Below, piece after piece: positions 25,078-32,248 of a stretch of 32,248 nt of DNA (position 1 is its first letter; each line of letters opens with the position of its first letter). The notes under the pieces were generated by a model. The model did not search any database and was not told where the DNA came from. It was given only the letters and a program-made list of their open reading frames with translations. The DNA is from JAAGZL01 sp050291365 (GTDB lineage: Bacteria; Pseudomonadota; Gammaproteobacteria; Chromatiales; Chromatiaceae): positions 1-32,248 of the forward strand of contig JBNKJS010000042.1 of the NCBI GenBank assembly GCA_050291365.1, given 5' to 3'. Position numbers and translations under genes: made by a program.

Positions 25078-25760
25078 TATTCAGCCTCCGTGACCTGCTT
25101 TATTATCCATTCTGAGCGTTTAAGAGAATCATCAAACCTATTCTCGAATATTGACATGATTTCCTGACATCCTTCAACGTTTTCACCTTCCAAGGATTCA
25201 TAATGATCATTTGTTTCTATATAAACACCTGAGCGAATCGTTTTAGATGGTTCAATCTTAGCCTGAATATAGCCTCTTTCTCTATCATCCAGTACGTTTT
25301 GTCTCATTGATAATGATTGCATTCCACCGTGTGTGTCATCAGTTTGTTTCTGTATGTCGTTACTCCATTCACCCCACGCTTCAGGCGGGGCAAGTGCTTT
25401 TCCAATTTTATCCCTGTTTTCTATGCTCCCAGTATCTGCCGTAACTTGCATATTTATACCAAGCATCCAAATGGGTGTATGTAATAAAAGCTCACGGAAC
25501 GTTTTTAAGATAAAATCATAAAGCCTAATATTTGGCGGTTGTTTTAGCTCTGCAATAAAACGATTCCTTTCAATGTGAATTTTTACCCAATCAATCTGAA
25601 ATTTGACAATCTCATTATGAATGATCTCAATATCGGCATTTTCACTCTCTTCATCACCAATGACTCCTGTCTTTGCAAACCAAGAAGGTTGGAAAATACG
25701 CGGATTAAAATTTCCTATGAGAACAACGCTGATCTTAGTTTCAACTAGTGTAGTTCGCAT
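25077..25760 (-). CDS. Unknown 227-aa protein (first gene of three)
   Basis: The function is not recognised. The protein is soluble. It begins with a strand (ISVVLIGNFNP) and has a distinctive NFNPRIFQPSWF at residues 17-28, then VKFQIDWVKIHIERNRFIAEL and a FRELLLHTPIWMLGIN segment. Alternating strands and one long helix suggest a compact alpha/beta fold. No catalytic motif is visible. It is the promoter-proximal gene of the tight set with the 191-aa and MBL-fold genes, and is preceded by an approximately 450-base spacer that carries another copy of the spacer repeat. By position it may be the sensor or adaptor of the module; that is inference. Confidence 0.7.
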   Translation of the reverse strand: MRTTLVETKISVVLIGNFNPRIFQPSWFAKTGVIGDEESENADIEIIHNEIVKFQIDWVKIHIERNRFIAELKQPPNIRLYDFILKTFRELLLHTPIWMLGINMQVTADTGSIENRDKIGKALAPPEAWGEWSNDIQKQTDDTHGGMQSLSMRQNVLDDRERGYIQAKIEPSKTIRSGVYIETNDHYESLEGENVEGCQEIMSIFENRFDDSLKRSEWIIKQVTEAE

Positions 25761-25928
25761 AATAGATTAGGTTCCTGTAGCCAACAATTCGTCAGTTTAT
25801 ATCATTAGCTATGTATAGCTAGGATTTATAGCGCTAGAATTCTACATTAATTAGTGTTTAACAGGTAGAAAGTTATTGTAAGATCAATAGTGCCGGACTC
25901 GATTGATTTCGCCAAGGATAAATCCCTT

Positions 25929-26025
25929 GAAAGAAACGCACACCGCCATATCCCCTGCTTTCTATGCAGAATATCACCCCAACCACCATCAATAAAGCAC
26001 TTCCCTAATAGTCCGCTTTGTGCCG
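25929..26025 (-). repeat. Spacer repeat (copy E), partner of 23209-23302
   Basis: This is aligned end to end with 23209-23302 in the same orientation. Shared blocks include AGAAACGCA, CCCCTGCTTT against CCCTACTTT, AGAATATCA, ATAAAGC, CTAATAGTC and GTGCCG. The two copies bracket the three-gene MBL module as imperfect direct repeats about 2.7 kb apart. Confidence 0.65.
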
Positions 26026-26177
26026 GAAAGGGACGCAGGGATTAAGCGCAGAAATGCACCGAATTATATGAAAGGGACTCGCAGCTCTGCTCAGTAAATA
26101 GATAAAGCACTGTTGGTTAAGGGCTGAGAAACTGGTTACCGATACTGCTAAAGAGAACCCCTCCCCCTCATCCCCAG

Positions 26178-26201
26178 CCCTTCTCCCCCAAGGGAGAAGG
26201 G
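26178..26201. terminator. Perfect 10-bp GC-rich hairpin after the helicase stop
   Basis: CCCTTCTCCC pairs perfectly with GGGAGAAGGG around a CCAA loop, six bases beyond the stop of the yoaA-type gene. The position suits transcription termination, but there is no U-tract. The flanking CCCTCATCCCCAGCCC is characteristic of a dispersed intergenic repeat seen in many proteobacteria, so it may be a mobile hairpin that serves as a terminator. Confidence 0.6.
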
Positions 26202-26207
26202 AGTAAA

Positions 26208-28121
26208 TCAATCAATAGCAGCAAAAAACTCCTGCACGTCCTCCAGCACCCGTGTCCTAGCCATCGGCGGCATGCTGTTTAGGAAGGTATGCCCATAACC
26301 TTTGGAGAGCAGGCGCGGATCGCAGATGACCAGCACCCCACGGTCTGTTTCATCACGGATCAGCCGCCCAGCCCCCTGCTTCAGAGCGATAGCCGCCTGG
26401 GGAACCTGAAACTCCATGAAGGGGTTGCCGCCCCGTTTTTTCAGGGCATCAATTCTGGCCTGTAGTACCGGATCGCCTGGAGAGGCAAAGGGCAGTTTAT
26501 CAATGACCACACAAGAGAGAGCCTCACCCCGTACATCCACCCCTTCCCAGAAACTTGCGGTACCCAAAAGCACTGCGTTTCCAAGTTCACGAAACCTATC
26601 CAACAGCTCAGTCTTGGGGGCGCTACCCTGCACCAGCAGGGGAAAATCCACCCTCTCCTCCAGGGCCTCGGCTGCCAGACGCAGGGCTCGATGACTGGTA
26701 AACAGCAGGAAGGCGCGGCCAGCGCTGGCCTCTACAACCGGTACTATTATCTCGAGCACTGCATCAAGAAAATCTGGGCTACGCGGCTCCGGCATGTTGC
26801 GTGGTACAAACCAGAGGGCCTGATTGGGATAGTCAAATGGGCTATCCAGGCACAGGGTTTCTGCCTCATGAATACCCAACTGCCCCTGAAAATGGCGGAA
26901 GCTATCTCCCACCGCCAGGGTTGCGGAGGTAAATATCCAGCTGCCTGATCGCTGCTGTATTTGTGATTGAAACATCTCCGAGACATCAAGCTGGGTTCGG
27001 TTCAGATTAAAGCTCTGGCTGTAGGTCTCGAACCATCTGATACTGTTGTCATCATCTCCTGCAAAAAGCGCGTCCAGCTTTTCCAGCATCTGTTCGCACC
27101 GACCGTGACAACTCTCCAGACCCTTACCCCGCTCTTTTATCTTGCCCAGCAGCTCTTTCAAACTCACCAACTCATTCTGCACCTGATCCAGTGCGTTGGT
27201 TATGCGCTCATCACCACTAATCTCACTCCAGGGACCACGCCGCAGATCCAGACCGAACACCAGGCGCAGATCTCGTACCGACTTGCTCAGGGCTGAGACC
27301 TGGTCTGGGATCTCTGGCATATCGCCGGCCTCACGTAGATATTCGGTCTCGCTATCACGGGCCAGCTCCAACAGTTGCCTGCCGGTAACATTGACGCCAA
27401 AGAAATTGCTGGCGGTTTCGGGAAGCTGATGGGCCTCATCCACAATAAAACAGTCTGCTTCTGGTAGCAGTTCGCCGAAGCCCTCCTCTTTCAAGGCAAA
27501 GTCGGCGCATAGCAGGTGGTGATTTACCACCACCAGATCCGCCTCCTGAGCCCGGCGCCTGGCCTCAACCAGATGACAGGTGCTGTAAGAGGGGCACTCG
27601 GCCCCCAGGCAGTTATCTACTGTAGAGGTAATAACAGGCCAGATACTGGAGTCCTCGGGGATGCTACTCAGCTCTGCGATATCACCGATCTTGGTCTTAC
27701 CTGACCACTCCTGCACCTCCATCAACTGATCTACCAGCTCTCTGGAGCGTAGACGTCCCTCCTGCACAGCATTCTCCATGCGATGAATGCAGAGATAGTT
27801 GGAACGTCCTTTTAGCAGGGCCACACTAGCTGGAACAGCCAGTGAATCTTTTATTAGCGGTAGGTCGCGGTGATAGAGTTGATCCTGTAGATTCTTGGTA
27901 CCAGTGGATATGATCACCTTGAGACCGGACAACAGGGCGGGGACCAGATAGGCAAAGGTCTTGCCGGTACCGGTACCGGCCTCGGTAATCAGCACCCCGC
28001 CTGAGGCAATTACCTGCTCCACCCTCTGCGCCATCTCCAACTGCTGGGGGCGGTAAGAGAAAGCCTCGATATGTCGGGATAGGAGCCCTTCAGGACCCAA
28101 TACTTCAGTGAGGTCGTTCAT
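26208..28121 (-). CDS. yoaA: YoaA/DinG-type Fe-S superfamily 2 DNA helicase
   Basis: This ATP-dependent 5'-3' DNA helicase belongs to the XPD/DinG group, with a role in repair of blocked or damaged replication forks. It has 637 residues: Walker A GTGTGKT ending at residue 55, four iron-sulfur cysteines C111, C171, C176 and C182, the DEAH box at 228-231, and a C-terminal helicase motif region with GTASFWEGVDVRGE and QGAGRLIRDETDRGV. The length and the absence of an N-terminal exonuclease domain fit YoaA better than DinG, but the two are close. The gene begins directly after the stop of the 164-aa gene (TGAATG), so they form an operon. It marks the return to core chromosome beside the accessory region. 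Confidence 0.9.
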   Translation of the reverse strand: MNDLTEVLGPEGLLSRHIEAFSYRPQQLEMAQRVEQVIASGGVLITEAGTGTGKTFAYLVPALLSGLKVIISTGTKNLQDQLYHRDLPLIKDSLAVPASVALLKGRSNYLCIHRMENAVQEGRLRSRELVDQLMEVQEWSGKTKIGDIAELSSIPEDSSIWPVITSTVDNCLGAECPSYSTCHLVEARRRAQEADLVVVNHHLLCADFALKEEGFGELLPEADCFIVDEAHQLPETASNFFGVNVTGRQLLELARDSETEYLREAGDMPEIPDQVSALSKSVRDLRLVFGLDLRRGPWSEISGDERITNALDQVQNELVSLKELLGKIKERGKGLESCHGRCEQMLEKLDALFAGDDDNSIRWFETYSQSFNLNRTQLDVSEMFQSQIQQRSGSWIFTSATLAVGDSFRHFQGQLGIHEAETLCLDSPFDYPNQALWFVPRNMPEPRSPDFLDAVLEIIVPVVEASAGRAFLLFTSHRALRLAAEALEERVDFPLLVQGSAPKTELLDRFRELGNAVLLGTASFWEGVDVRGEALSCVVIDKLPFASPGDPVLQARIDALKKRGGNPFMEFQVPQAAIALKQGAGRLIRDETDRGVLVICDPRLLSKGYGHTFLNSMPPMARTRVLEDVQEFFAAID

Positions 28122-28616
28122 TCAAGCTTGGTTGTCCCACACCTCTGACTCCAGTCCATCCTCCCTGGTCCAGGCCAATCTACCTATGATCCTGAATCTG
28201 GAGACAGACAATACTCCCCGCTTGGCGCGACTGCTACTGCTCTTGTCCACAAACTCCAGCAGCTCACTCCTATCTACCTCATAGATCTCAAAGGGCTGGT
28301 AATCTGCATCCATCAACACCAACACCACAGAATCCCATGCCTGATCAATCTTGATTTGACCTATGCGTTGGCTTCCGACATCCTCATCGAAGATGGTGCG
28401 GCTCTTGATCTGGATGCGTTTATTTTCACGCTCCGGGTCCAAGGCATCGTGTCCGCCGGCATCCGCTCCCGCAGGAACCAGCCGCAACAAACGCATAGCA
28501 TCATGCAGAGCGATCTCATTACTGACCCCAGGGAGAGGTTTCCCCATGGTTCGACGGTAATCTGCCGCCAGCTGCCTTGCCTGGCTTATCAATTTTTCTT
28601 CTGCGTAGATGCTCAA
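28122..28616 (-). CDS. Unknown 164-aa protein, PD-(D/E)XK nuclease-like pattern
   Basis: Not assigned to a named gene. The start is a TTG at 28616 preceded by AGGTGAG about six bases upstream; no ATG fits. The protein has a helical N-terminus with E34, then AGGHDALD with D57, then KRIQIKSR with the Q-x-K of residues 69-71. A conserved acidic residue, G-x-D and (E/Q)-x-K in this order is the core of restriction-endonuclease-like folds. The rest is strand-rich (DSVVLVLMDADYQPFEIYEV). It is immediately followed by the yoaA-type helicase, suggesting a shared DNA repair function. It could equally be a non-catalytic DNA-binding relative. Confidence 0.7.
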   Translation of the reverse strand: MSIYAEEKLISQARQLAADYRRTMGKPLPGVSNEIALHDAMRLLRLVPAGADAGGHDALDPERENKRIQIKSRTIFDEDVGSQRIGQIKIDQAWDSVVLVLMDADYQPFEIYEVDRSELLEFVDKSSSSRAKRGVLSVSRFRIIGRLAWTREDGLESEVWDNQA

Positions 28617-29107
28617 GACATCTCACCTTTCCACCATTAAGTCAGTAATTGAAAGATTGTATATGAATTTAGAATAAAAAACGTAGCTAAACCCGTATGT
28701 TGCACGAAGGCGAACATGGTTTATAAACACGTTTGCTAAACCACATGATAGAACTATTTTAATGCATTCGAAAACTACAGTTTACTCTGATCGGTTTTCT
28801 GAACTAGCCAGCTTCACATCTAAGCGTTTCCCCTTTAACCATAGCTAAGGCTATGGGTCTGGGAGCGATCACTTAACCTGTTTTTTGCCAGCTGGCCCAT
28901 AAATACAGATCCATTCATACAACATACGGACAGGGGTTTATGGGAAAATGGTAGTGTTTTATGAAAAATACAGCACAAAACCCGCCAAATACTATAACAT
29001 CACATAATATAGACAATATTAGCTGCGCTATCCCTATTTCTGCCCTAATATTAATCAACCGTGGTATATAATGAAGCTATTAAGGCGATAATAACCTCAT
29101 TGTGGAA
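28617..29107. other. 491-base intergenic stretch, AT-rich, one small hairpin
   Basis: This stretch lies upstream of the 164-aa gene and downstream of the TPR lipoprotein gene, both on the minus strand. It contains a 7-bp stem CCATAGC/GCTATGG with a TAAG loop at 28839-28856 and otherwise AT-rich sequence. No reading frame, RNA gene or clear promoter is supported. Confidence 0.6.
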
Positions 29108-29596
29108 TTATCTATACTCAAGCTCCGTGGCCTTATACTCCGCCCTCATGGCACCATCAGAATCACCGGAATTACGTTTTACCTTGGCAATTAACCGCCA
29201 ATTCTCTATCTTTAATTTGGCATCAGCCCCTGCCAAACTTGTTGATTTTGCAGCTAATTCTGCGGCACGTTTACCCTGCCCCTGATCCAGCCTCAAGTGT
29301 GCAATCCTATTCCAAAGATAGGCATTTCTGGGCTCTATACGCAATGCCCGCTCTATACTTGCCACTGCACCTGCAATATCCCCTTCTTCCTGCAATTTAT
29401 GGGATTCTTTCAACAACGACTCCACCGGAGTGCTATATGTGGGTTTGATATCCATCTGCTGCGGCGGTCGATAGGCCTGAACCACCACCCCGGAACCATC
29501 AGAGGCCACTGGAGCAGGTTCGTCCCTATATCCGTAACTACAGCTAACAAGTAACATACAGGATGTTATTATGGTGATCCCAACTGTTCTGTTCAT
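29108..29596 (-). CDS. TPR-containing outer-envelope lipoprotein
   Basis: The 162-residue protein has a lipoprotein signal: MNRTVGITIITSCMLLVSC, with the lipobox ending at C19. Residues about 60-130 read as tetratricopeptide-like helices (LQEEGDIAGAVASIERALRIEPRNAYLWNRIAHLRLDQGQGKRAAELA). The mature protein is probably anchored in the envelope and acts as a protein-protein adaptor. Its ATG overlaps the stop of mrcB as ATGA, so it is translated with PBP1B. In E. coli PBP1B is activated by the lipoprotein LpoB; this protein is not LpoB by sequence, but the coupling suggests an analogous regulatory or scaffold role, which is inference. Confidence 0.85.
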   Translation of the reverse strand: MNRTVGITIITSCMLLVSCSYGYRDEPAPVASDGSGVVVQAYRPPQQMDIKPTYSTPVESLLKESHKLQEEGDIAGAVASIERALRIEPRNAYLWNRIAHLRLDQGQGKRAAELAAKSTSLAGADAKLKIENWRLIAKVKRNSGDSDGAMRAEYKATELEYR

Positions 29597-31947
29597 CTAA
29601 TTAATCCACGCAGAAATTGACCAAAACCTCCACCAACACAGGGCGAACTCTGGGTTGGTTCGGTTCCCATTATAAACGGATAAATCTCAGTATTACCGCA
29701 ATTTTGATCTGCAAGCTGCAAATTCTCTCGATCCAATAGAACCTGGATAACCTGCTCCGGCTTAACCTGATCACCGGTGGCCAAGGGCAGCCGCCCCATC
29801 ATGTCACCCCAGACCTCAAGGGCGCCACTGGAACCGGTCAACTTTGCCGGCTTGTTATCATCCCGGCCTACCCACACCACCGCAACCTTATCTGCGCTGT
29901 AACCGGCAAACCAGCTATCGCGCAGGTTATTGGTGGTTCCAGTCTTGCCGGCAATATTTTTATCCGCACTTATGTATTTCGCCAGGCGCCGACCGGTACC
30001 CTGTTTCACCACCTGCTGTAAACTCCAGTTCAGCAGATAGGTCGGTTCGGCCTGAACCGCCTGCTTCACCGTTAGCGGATATCGCTGCAGGGTCTTGCCA
30101 TCCGGTGTCAGCACCTCACGAATCGCCCGAAGGGGCGAACGAAATCCTCCCGCCGCCAGGGTTTGATAAAACTGAGTCACCTCAATGGGTGAAACCGACA
30201 GTGCACCCAAAAACATGGATGGAAACACATCAAATTTACGTTCTATACCCAGGGCCTTGATGGTGTTTGCCACCCTCCTCAACCCCAGATCCATACCCAG
30301 GCGCACAGTTGCCAGATTGTATGATTTAGCCAAGGCTTCATACAAGGGTACCTCTCCGTGTGACATGCCATCGTAGTTGGAAGGTTGCCATACCTTTCCA
30401 TTCGGCGTCGTTATAGAGAGCGGAGCATCTTCCAGCATGGTGGTGACTGTGTAACTGCCACCATAGTTCAGGGCTGTGAGATAGATAGCCGGTTTGACCA
30501 GGGACCCGATAGGGCGCACGGCATCCAGCGCCCGATTGAAACCGGCAAACCGGTGATCCCTGCCACCGACCACAGCCAGCACCTCACCCCCTTCGACATC
30601 GGCGATGATTGCCGCCGCCTCAAGCTTGCCGCGGGGAAGTCTGTGACCCTTTTCCAGTATTTCAAGTCTGCCGGTTACAGCCTGTTCTGCCTGCTTCTGA
30701 GCCCAGGGGTCCAGGGTGGAAAATATGCGCAGCCCTTCTGAGGCGAGATCCTCGTCCCTATAGTCGCGCCGCAACTGCCTGCGCACCAGATCAAGAAATG
30801 CATAGTAGCTACTGGATACTCCGCTGCCTTTTGAGGTGACGCCCAGATCAGACTTTATTGCGGCATCCCGCTGACTTTTGTTGATAACTCCGCGCTTGAG
30901 CAGGATATCGATCACAAGATCCCGTCTCTGCTTAGCGCGTTTTGGGTGACGACGCGGATCGTAATAGGAAGGGCCGCGCACTAGCCCCACCATAAGGGCC
31001 AGCTTGGGTAGATCCAACTCATTCAGGGGACGATTGAAGTAGAAGTGACTGGCCAACCCAAAACCGTGTATGGCCCGGTTTCCGTCCTGTCCCAGATAGA
31101 TCTCATTGGCGTAGGCCTCGAGTATCTCATCCTTGGAATAACGGGTATCCAGCAGCAGAGCCATGACGGCCTCATTCAATTTGCGCCGCAGGGTGCGTTC
31201 ACTGGTGAGATAGAAGTTCTTGACCAACTGTTGAGTCAGAGTACTGCCTCCTTGTACCATCCTACCCGCAGTAATATTTGCCCATATGGCACGGAGTATC
31301 GCCTTGGGATCCACCCCAAAATGGTCATAAAAGTCGCGATCTTCTACCTCCATCAAGGTGCGCACCAGCATCTTGGGCAACTCACTGCGCTTCACCAGCA
31401 CCCTATCCTCATTATGAGTTGGATGGATGCTTCCAATCTCTGGTGCCTCCATCCGAACCAATGCCACACTGCGTCCAGCATGGTCTGTTATTGAGGCCAA
31501 TCCGTTTGCTGAGAATCTTAGATCCAGATATTTGCCATGACTCCTGCCATCCCAGAAATCAAAATCCCTGGTGCGCACTACAATGCGATTGCCATTCAGG
31601 GACCAGGTGCCAGATTTTTTGCTACTGGCCACCTTGCGATACCCCAGTAGTTGCAACTCTGCCTGGAACTGCTTCTGACTGACCGGCGCACCTGGATACA
31701 ACTCCAGAGCGCGGGCATAGATACGGGCCGGAATAGCCCAGCGATTGCCATCAAACTTAGTCTTGATGCTTTGATCAAGATAGACAAGGTAAACCACCCC
31801 AGCCAGGGAAAACAGCAACAGCAACGCAACCAGCTTGGTTCTATGACGACCTATACCAGCGCTTATTCTCTTCCAGAAAGACAATTTGCCTTTTCGTCCT
31901 TTCCTTGCTGATGGTTTTTTTCTTTTTGATATGGGCTTCTTTGCCAT
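29593..31947 (-). CDS. mrcB: Penicillin-binding protein 1B, bifunctional peptidoglycan synthase
   Basis: This class A PBP polymerises lipid II and cross-links the strands in the periplasm. It has 784 residues: a very basic cytoplasmic tail (1-35), one membrane helix at about 37-57, and a UB2H-like region at about 65-160, which is characteristic of PBP1B rather than PBP1A. The GT51 domain has VEDRDFYDHFGVD with E202 and GGSTLTQQLVKNFYL. The transpeptidase has the nucleophile S482 in GSLVKP, SYN at 542-544 and KTGT at 668-671. All catalytic residues are present. The stop overlaps the start of a TPR lipoprotein gene, forming a two-gene operon. Confidence 0.95.
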   Translation of the reverse strand: MAKKPISKRKKPSARKGRKGKLSFWKRISAGIGRHRTKLVALLLLFSLAGVVYLVYLDQSIKTKFDGNRWAIPARIYARALELYPGAPVSQKQFQAELQLLGYRKVASSKKSGTWSLNGNRIVVRTRDFDFWDGRSHGKYLDLRFSANGLASITDHAGRSVALVRMEAPEIGSIHPTHNEDRVLVKRSELPKMLVRTLMEVEDRDFYDHFGVDPKAILRAIWANITAGRMVQGGSTLTQQLVKNFYLTSERTLRRKLNEAVMALLLDTRYSKDEILEAYANEIYLGQDGNRAIHGFGLASHFYFNRPLNELDLPKLALMVGLVRGPSYYDPRRHPKRAKQRRDLVIDILLKRGVINKSQRDAAIKSDLGVTSKGSGVSSSYYAFLDLVRRQLRRDYRDEDLASEGLRIFSTLDPWAQKQAEQAVTGRLEILEKGHRLPRGKLEAAAIIADVEGGEVLAVVGGRDHRFAGFNRALDAVRPIGSLVKPAIYLTALNYGGSYTVTTMLEDAPLSITTPNGKVWQPSNYDGMSHGEVPLYEALAKSYNLATVRLGMDLGLRRVANTIKALGIERKFDVFPSMFLGALSVSPIEVTQFYQTLAAGGFRSPLRAIREVLTPDGKTLQRYPLTVKQAVQAEPTYLLNWSLQQVVKQGTGRRLAKYISADKNIAGKTGTTNNLRDSWFAGYSADKVAVVWVGRDDNKPAKLTGSSGALEVWGDMMGRLPLATGDQVKPEQVIQVLLDRENLQLADQNCGNTEIYPFIMGTEPTQSSPCVGGGFGQFLRGLIR

Positions 31948-32248
31948 TTATTGATACTGCCCTAGTCCTATATTGAAACACCACTGAAAAACGGATCTTA
32001 CACCTATAGCCTGCAACTCGCTAACAGCATACTAATTAAAATAAAATAGATTAGATGGATGGACAGCTCTGACCAGAATAAGTGCAACTGTCATTGGATT
32101 ATCAAAAAAACTCCATCATATTTGGCCTTATTAGCCCCAAAAAGCAATTTAATTTTACATAATCACGATTATCTTATATAAATACTTGGTTTTAATAATT
32201 CTATCGTTATTACTGAGGGGGATAACGGTAAATCAATTAAATTCTAAA
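31948..32248. other. 301-base AT-rich upstream region at the window edge
   Basis: This is the upstream region of mrcB. It is strongly AT-rich toward the end and probably contains the mrcB promoter, but no boxes, RNA or coding region could be assigned. Confidence 0.5.

Larger units (their letters stand above)
25761..26207. other. 447-base spacer at the border of the accessory region
   Basis: This spacer lies between the start of the three-gene module and the stop of the helicase gene. It holds the spacer-repeat copy at 25929-26025, a GCAGAAATGCACC stretch at about 26048-26060 resembling the TGCG/ATTTAT end of the other copies, and a GC-rich hairpin at 26178-26201. The promoter for the three-gene module should be within the first 150 AT-rich bases, but no boxes were assigned. 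No gene is supported. Confidence 0.65.

Noticed and set aside
26005..26211. 68-codon open frame on the minus strand after the helicase
   Set aside because: It runs through the GC-rich hairpin and the spacer repeat and overlaps the helicase stop. The apparent coding is due to the repeats.
29061..29285. Small plus-strand open frame over the TPR lipoprotein gene
   Set aside because: It is antisense to a gene with a clear lipobox and TPR helices, with no signal of its own.

Overview
The window looks like a chromosomal segment of a free-living or symbiotic gammaproteobacterium. The core genes (ettA, cysS, ppiA/ppiB, lpxH, tsaB, a yoaA-type helicase, mrcB) have the sequence and partly the order typical of that class. 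A TsdA-like cytochrome c coupled to a SulP permease hints at sulfur metabolism. The genus cannot be named from sequence alone.

Bases 1-16100 are mostly housekeeping. The 3' part of ettA (+) faces cysS (-). The two cyclophilins ppiA (exported) and ppiB (cytoplasmic) and lpxH follow on +. Then comes a large Ser/Thr kinase-HDOD-GAF regulator (+). A three-gene minus-strand set follows: a LAB_N membrane protein, a polyprenyl-phosphate-type GT2 and an ArnT-like GT39, which probably glycosylates lipid A or another envelope acceptor. A triheme membrane-anchored cytochrome c with a TsdA-like C-terminus is translationally coupled (ATGA) to a SulP permease, whose stop codon overlaps the convergent tsaB. 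A REP-like inverted pair, a DUF808/YedI protein and a secreted L,D-transpeptidase-like protein (+) follow.

Bases about 17100-26200 are an accessory region, visibly more AT-rich than its flanks, with eight genes all on the minus strand and almost none recognisable. They fall into units of one to three genes, most followed on their 3' side by a spacer carrying degenerate copies of a shared repeat (AGTGCCC core). One spacer contains an attC-like inverted structure immediately after a stop codon. The layout resembles an integron cassette array without a visible integrase, or another repeat-bounded gene-capture array. Units: a 299-aa protein; a 229-aa acidic protein; a 246-aa protein sharing an N-terminal module with the 299-aa one; a PIN-like protein with a membrane partner; and a tight three-gene operon ending in a ComEC-like metallo-beta-lactamase-fold protein. 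The last two are the best candidates for undescribed defence or conflict systems.

Bases 26200-32248 return to core genes on the minus strand: a YoaA/DinG-type Fe-S helicase directly downstream of a small PD-(D/E)XK-like protein, then mrcB (PBP1B) overlapping a TPR lipoprotein. No tRNA, rRNA, CRISPR array, transposase or integrase was seen.
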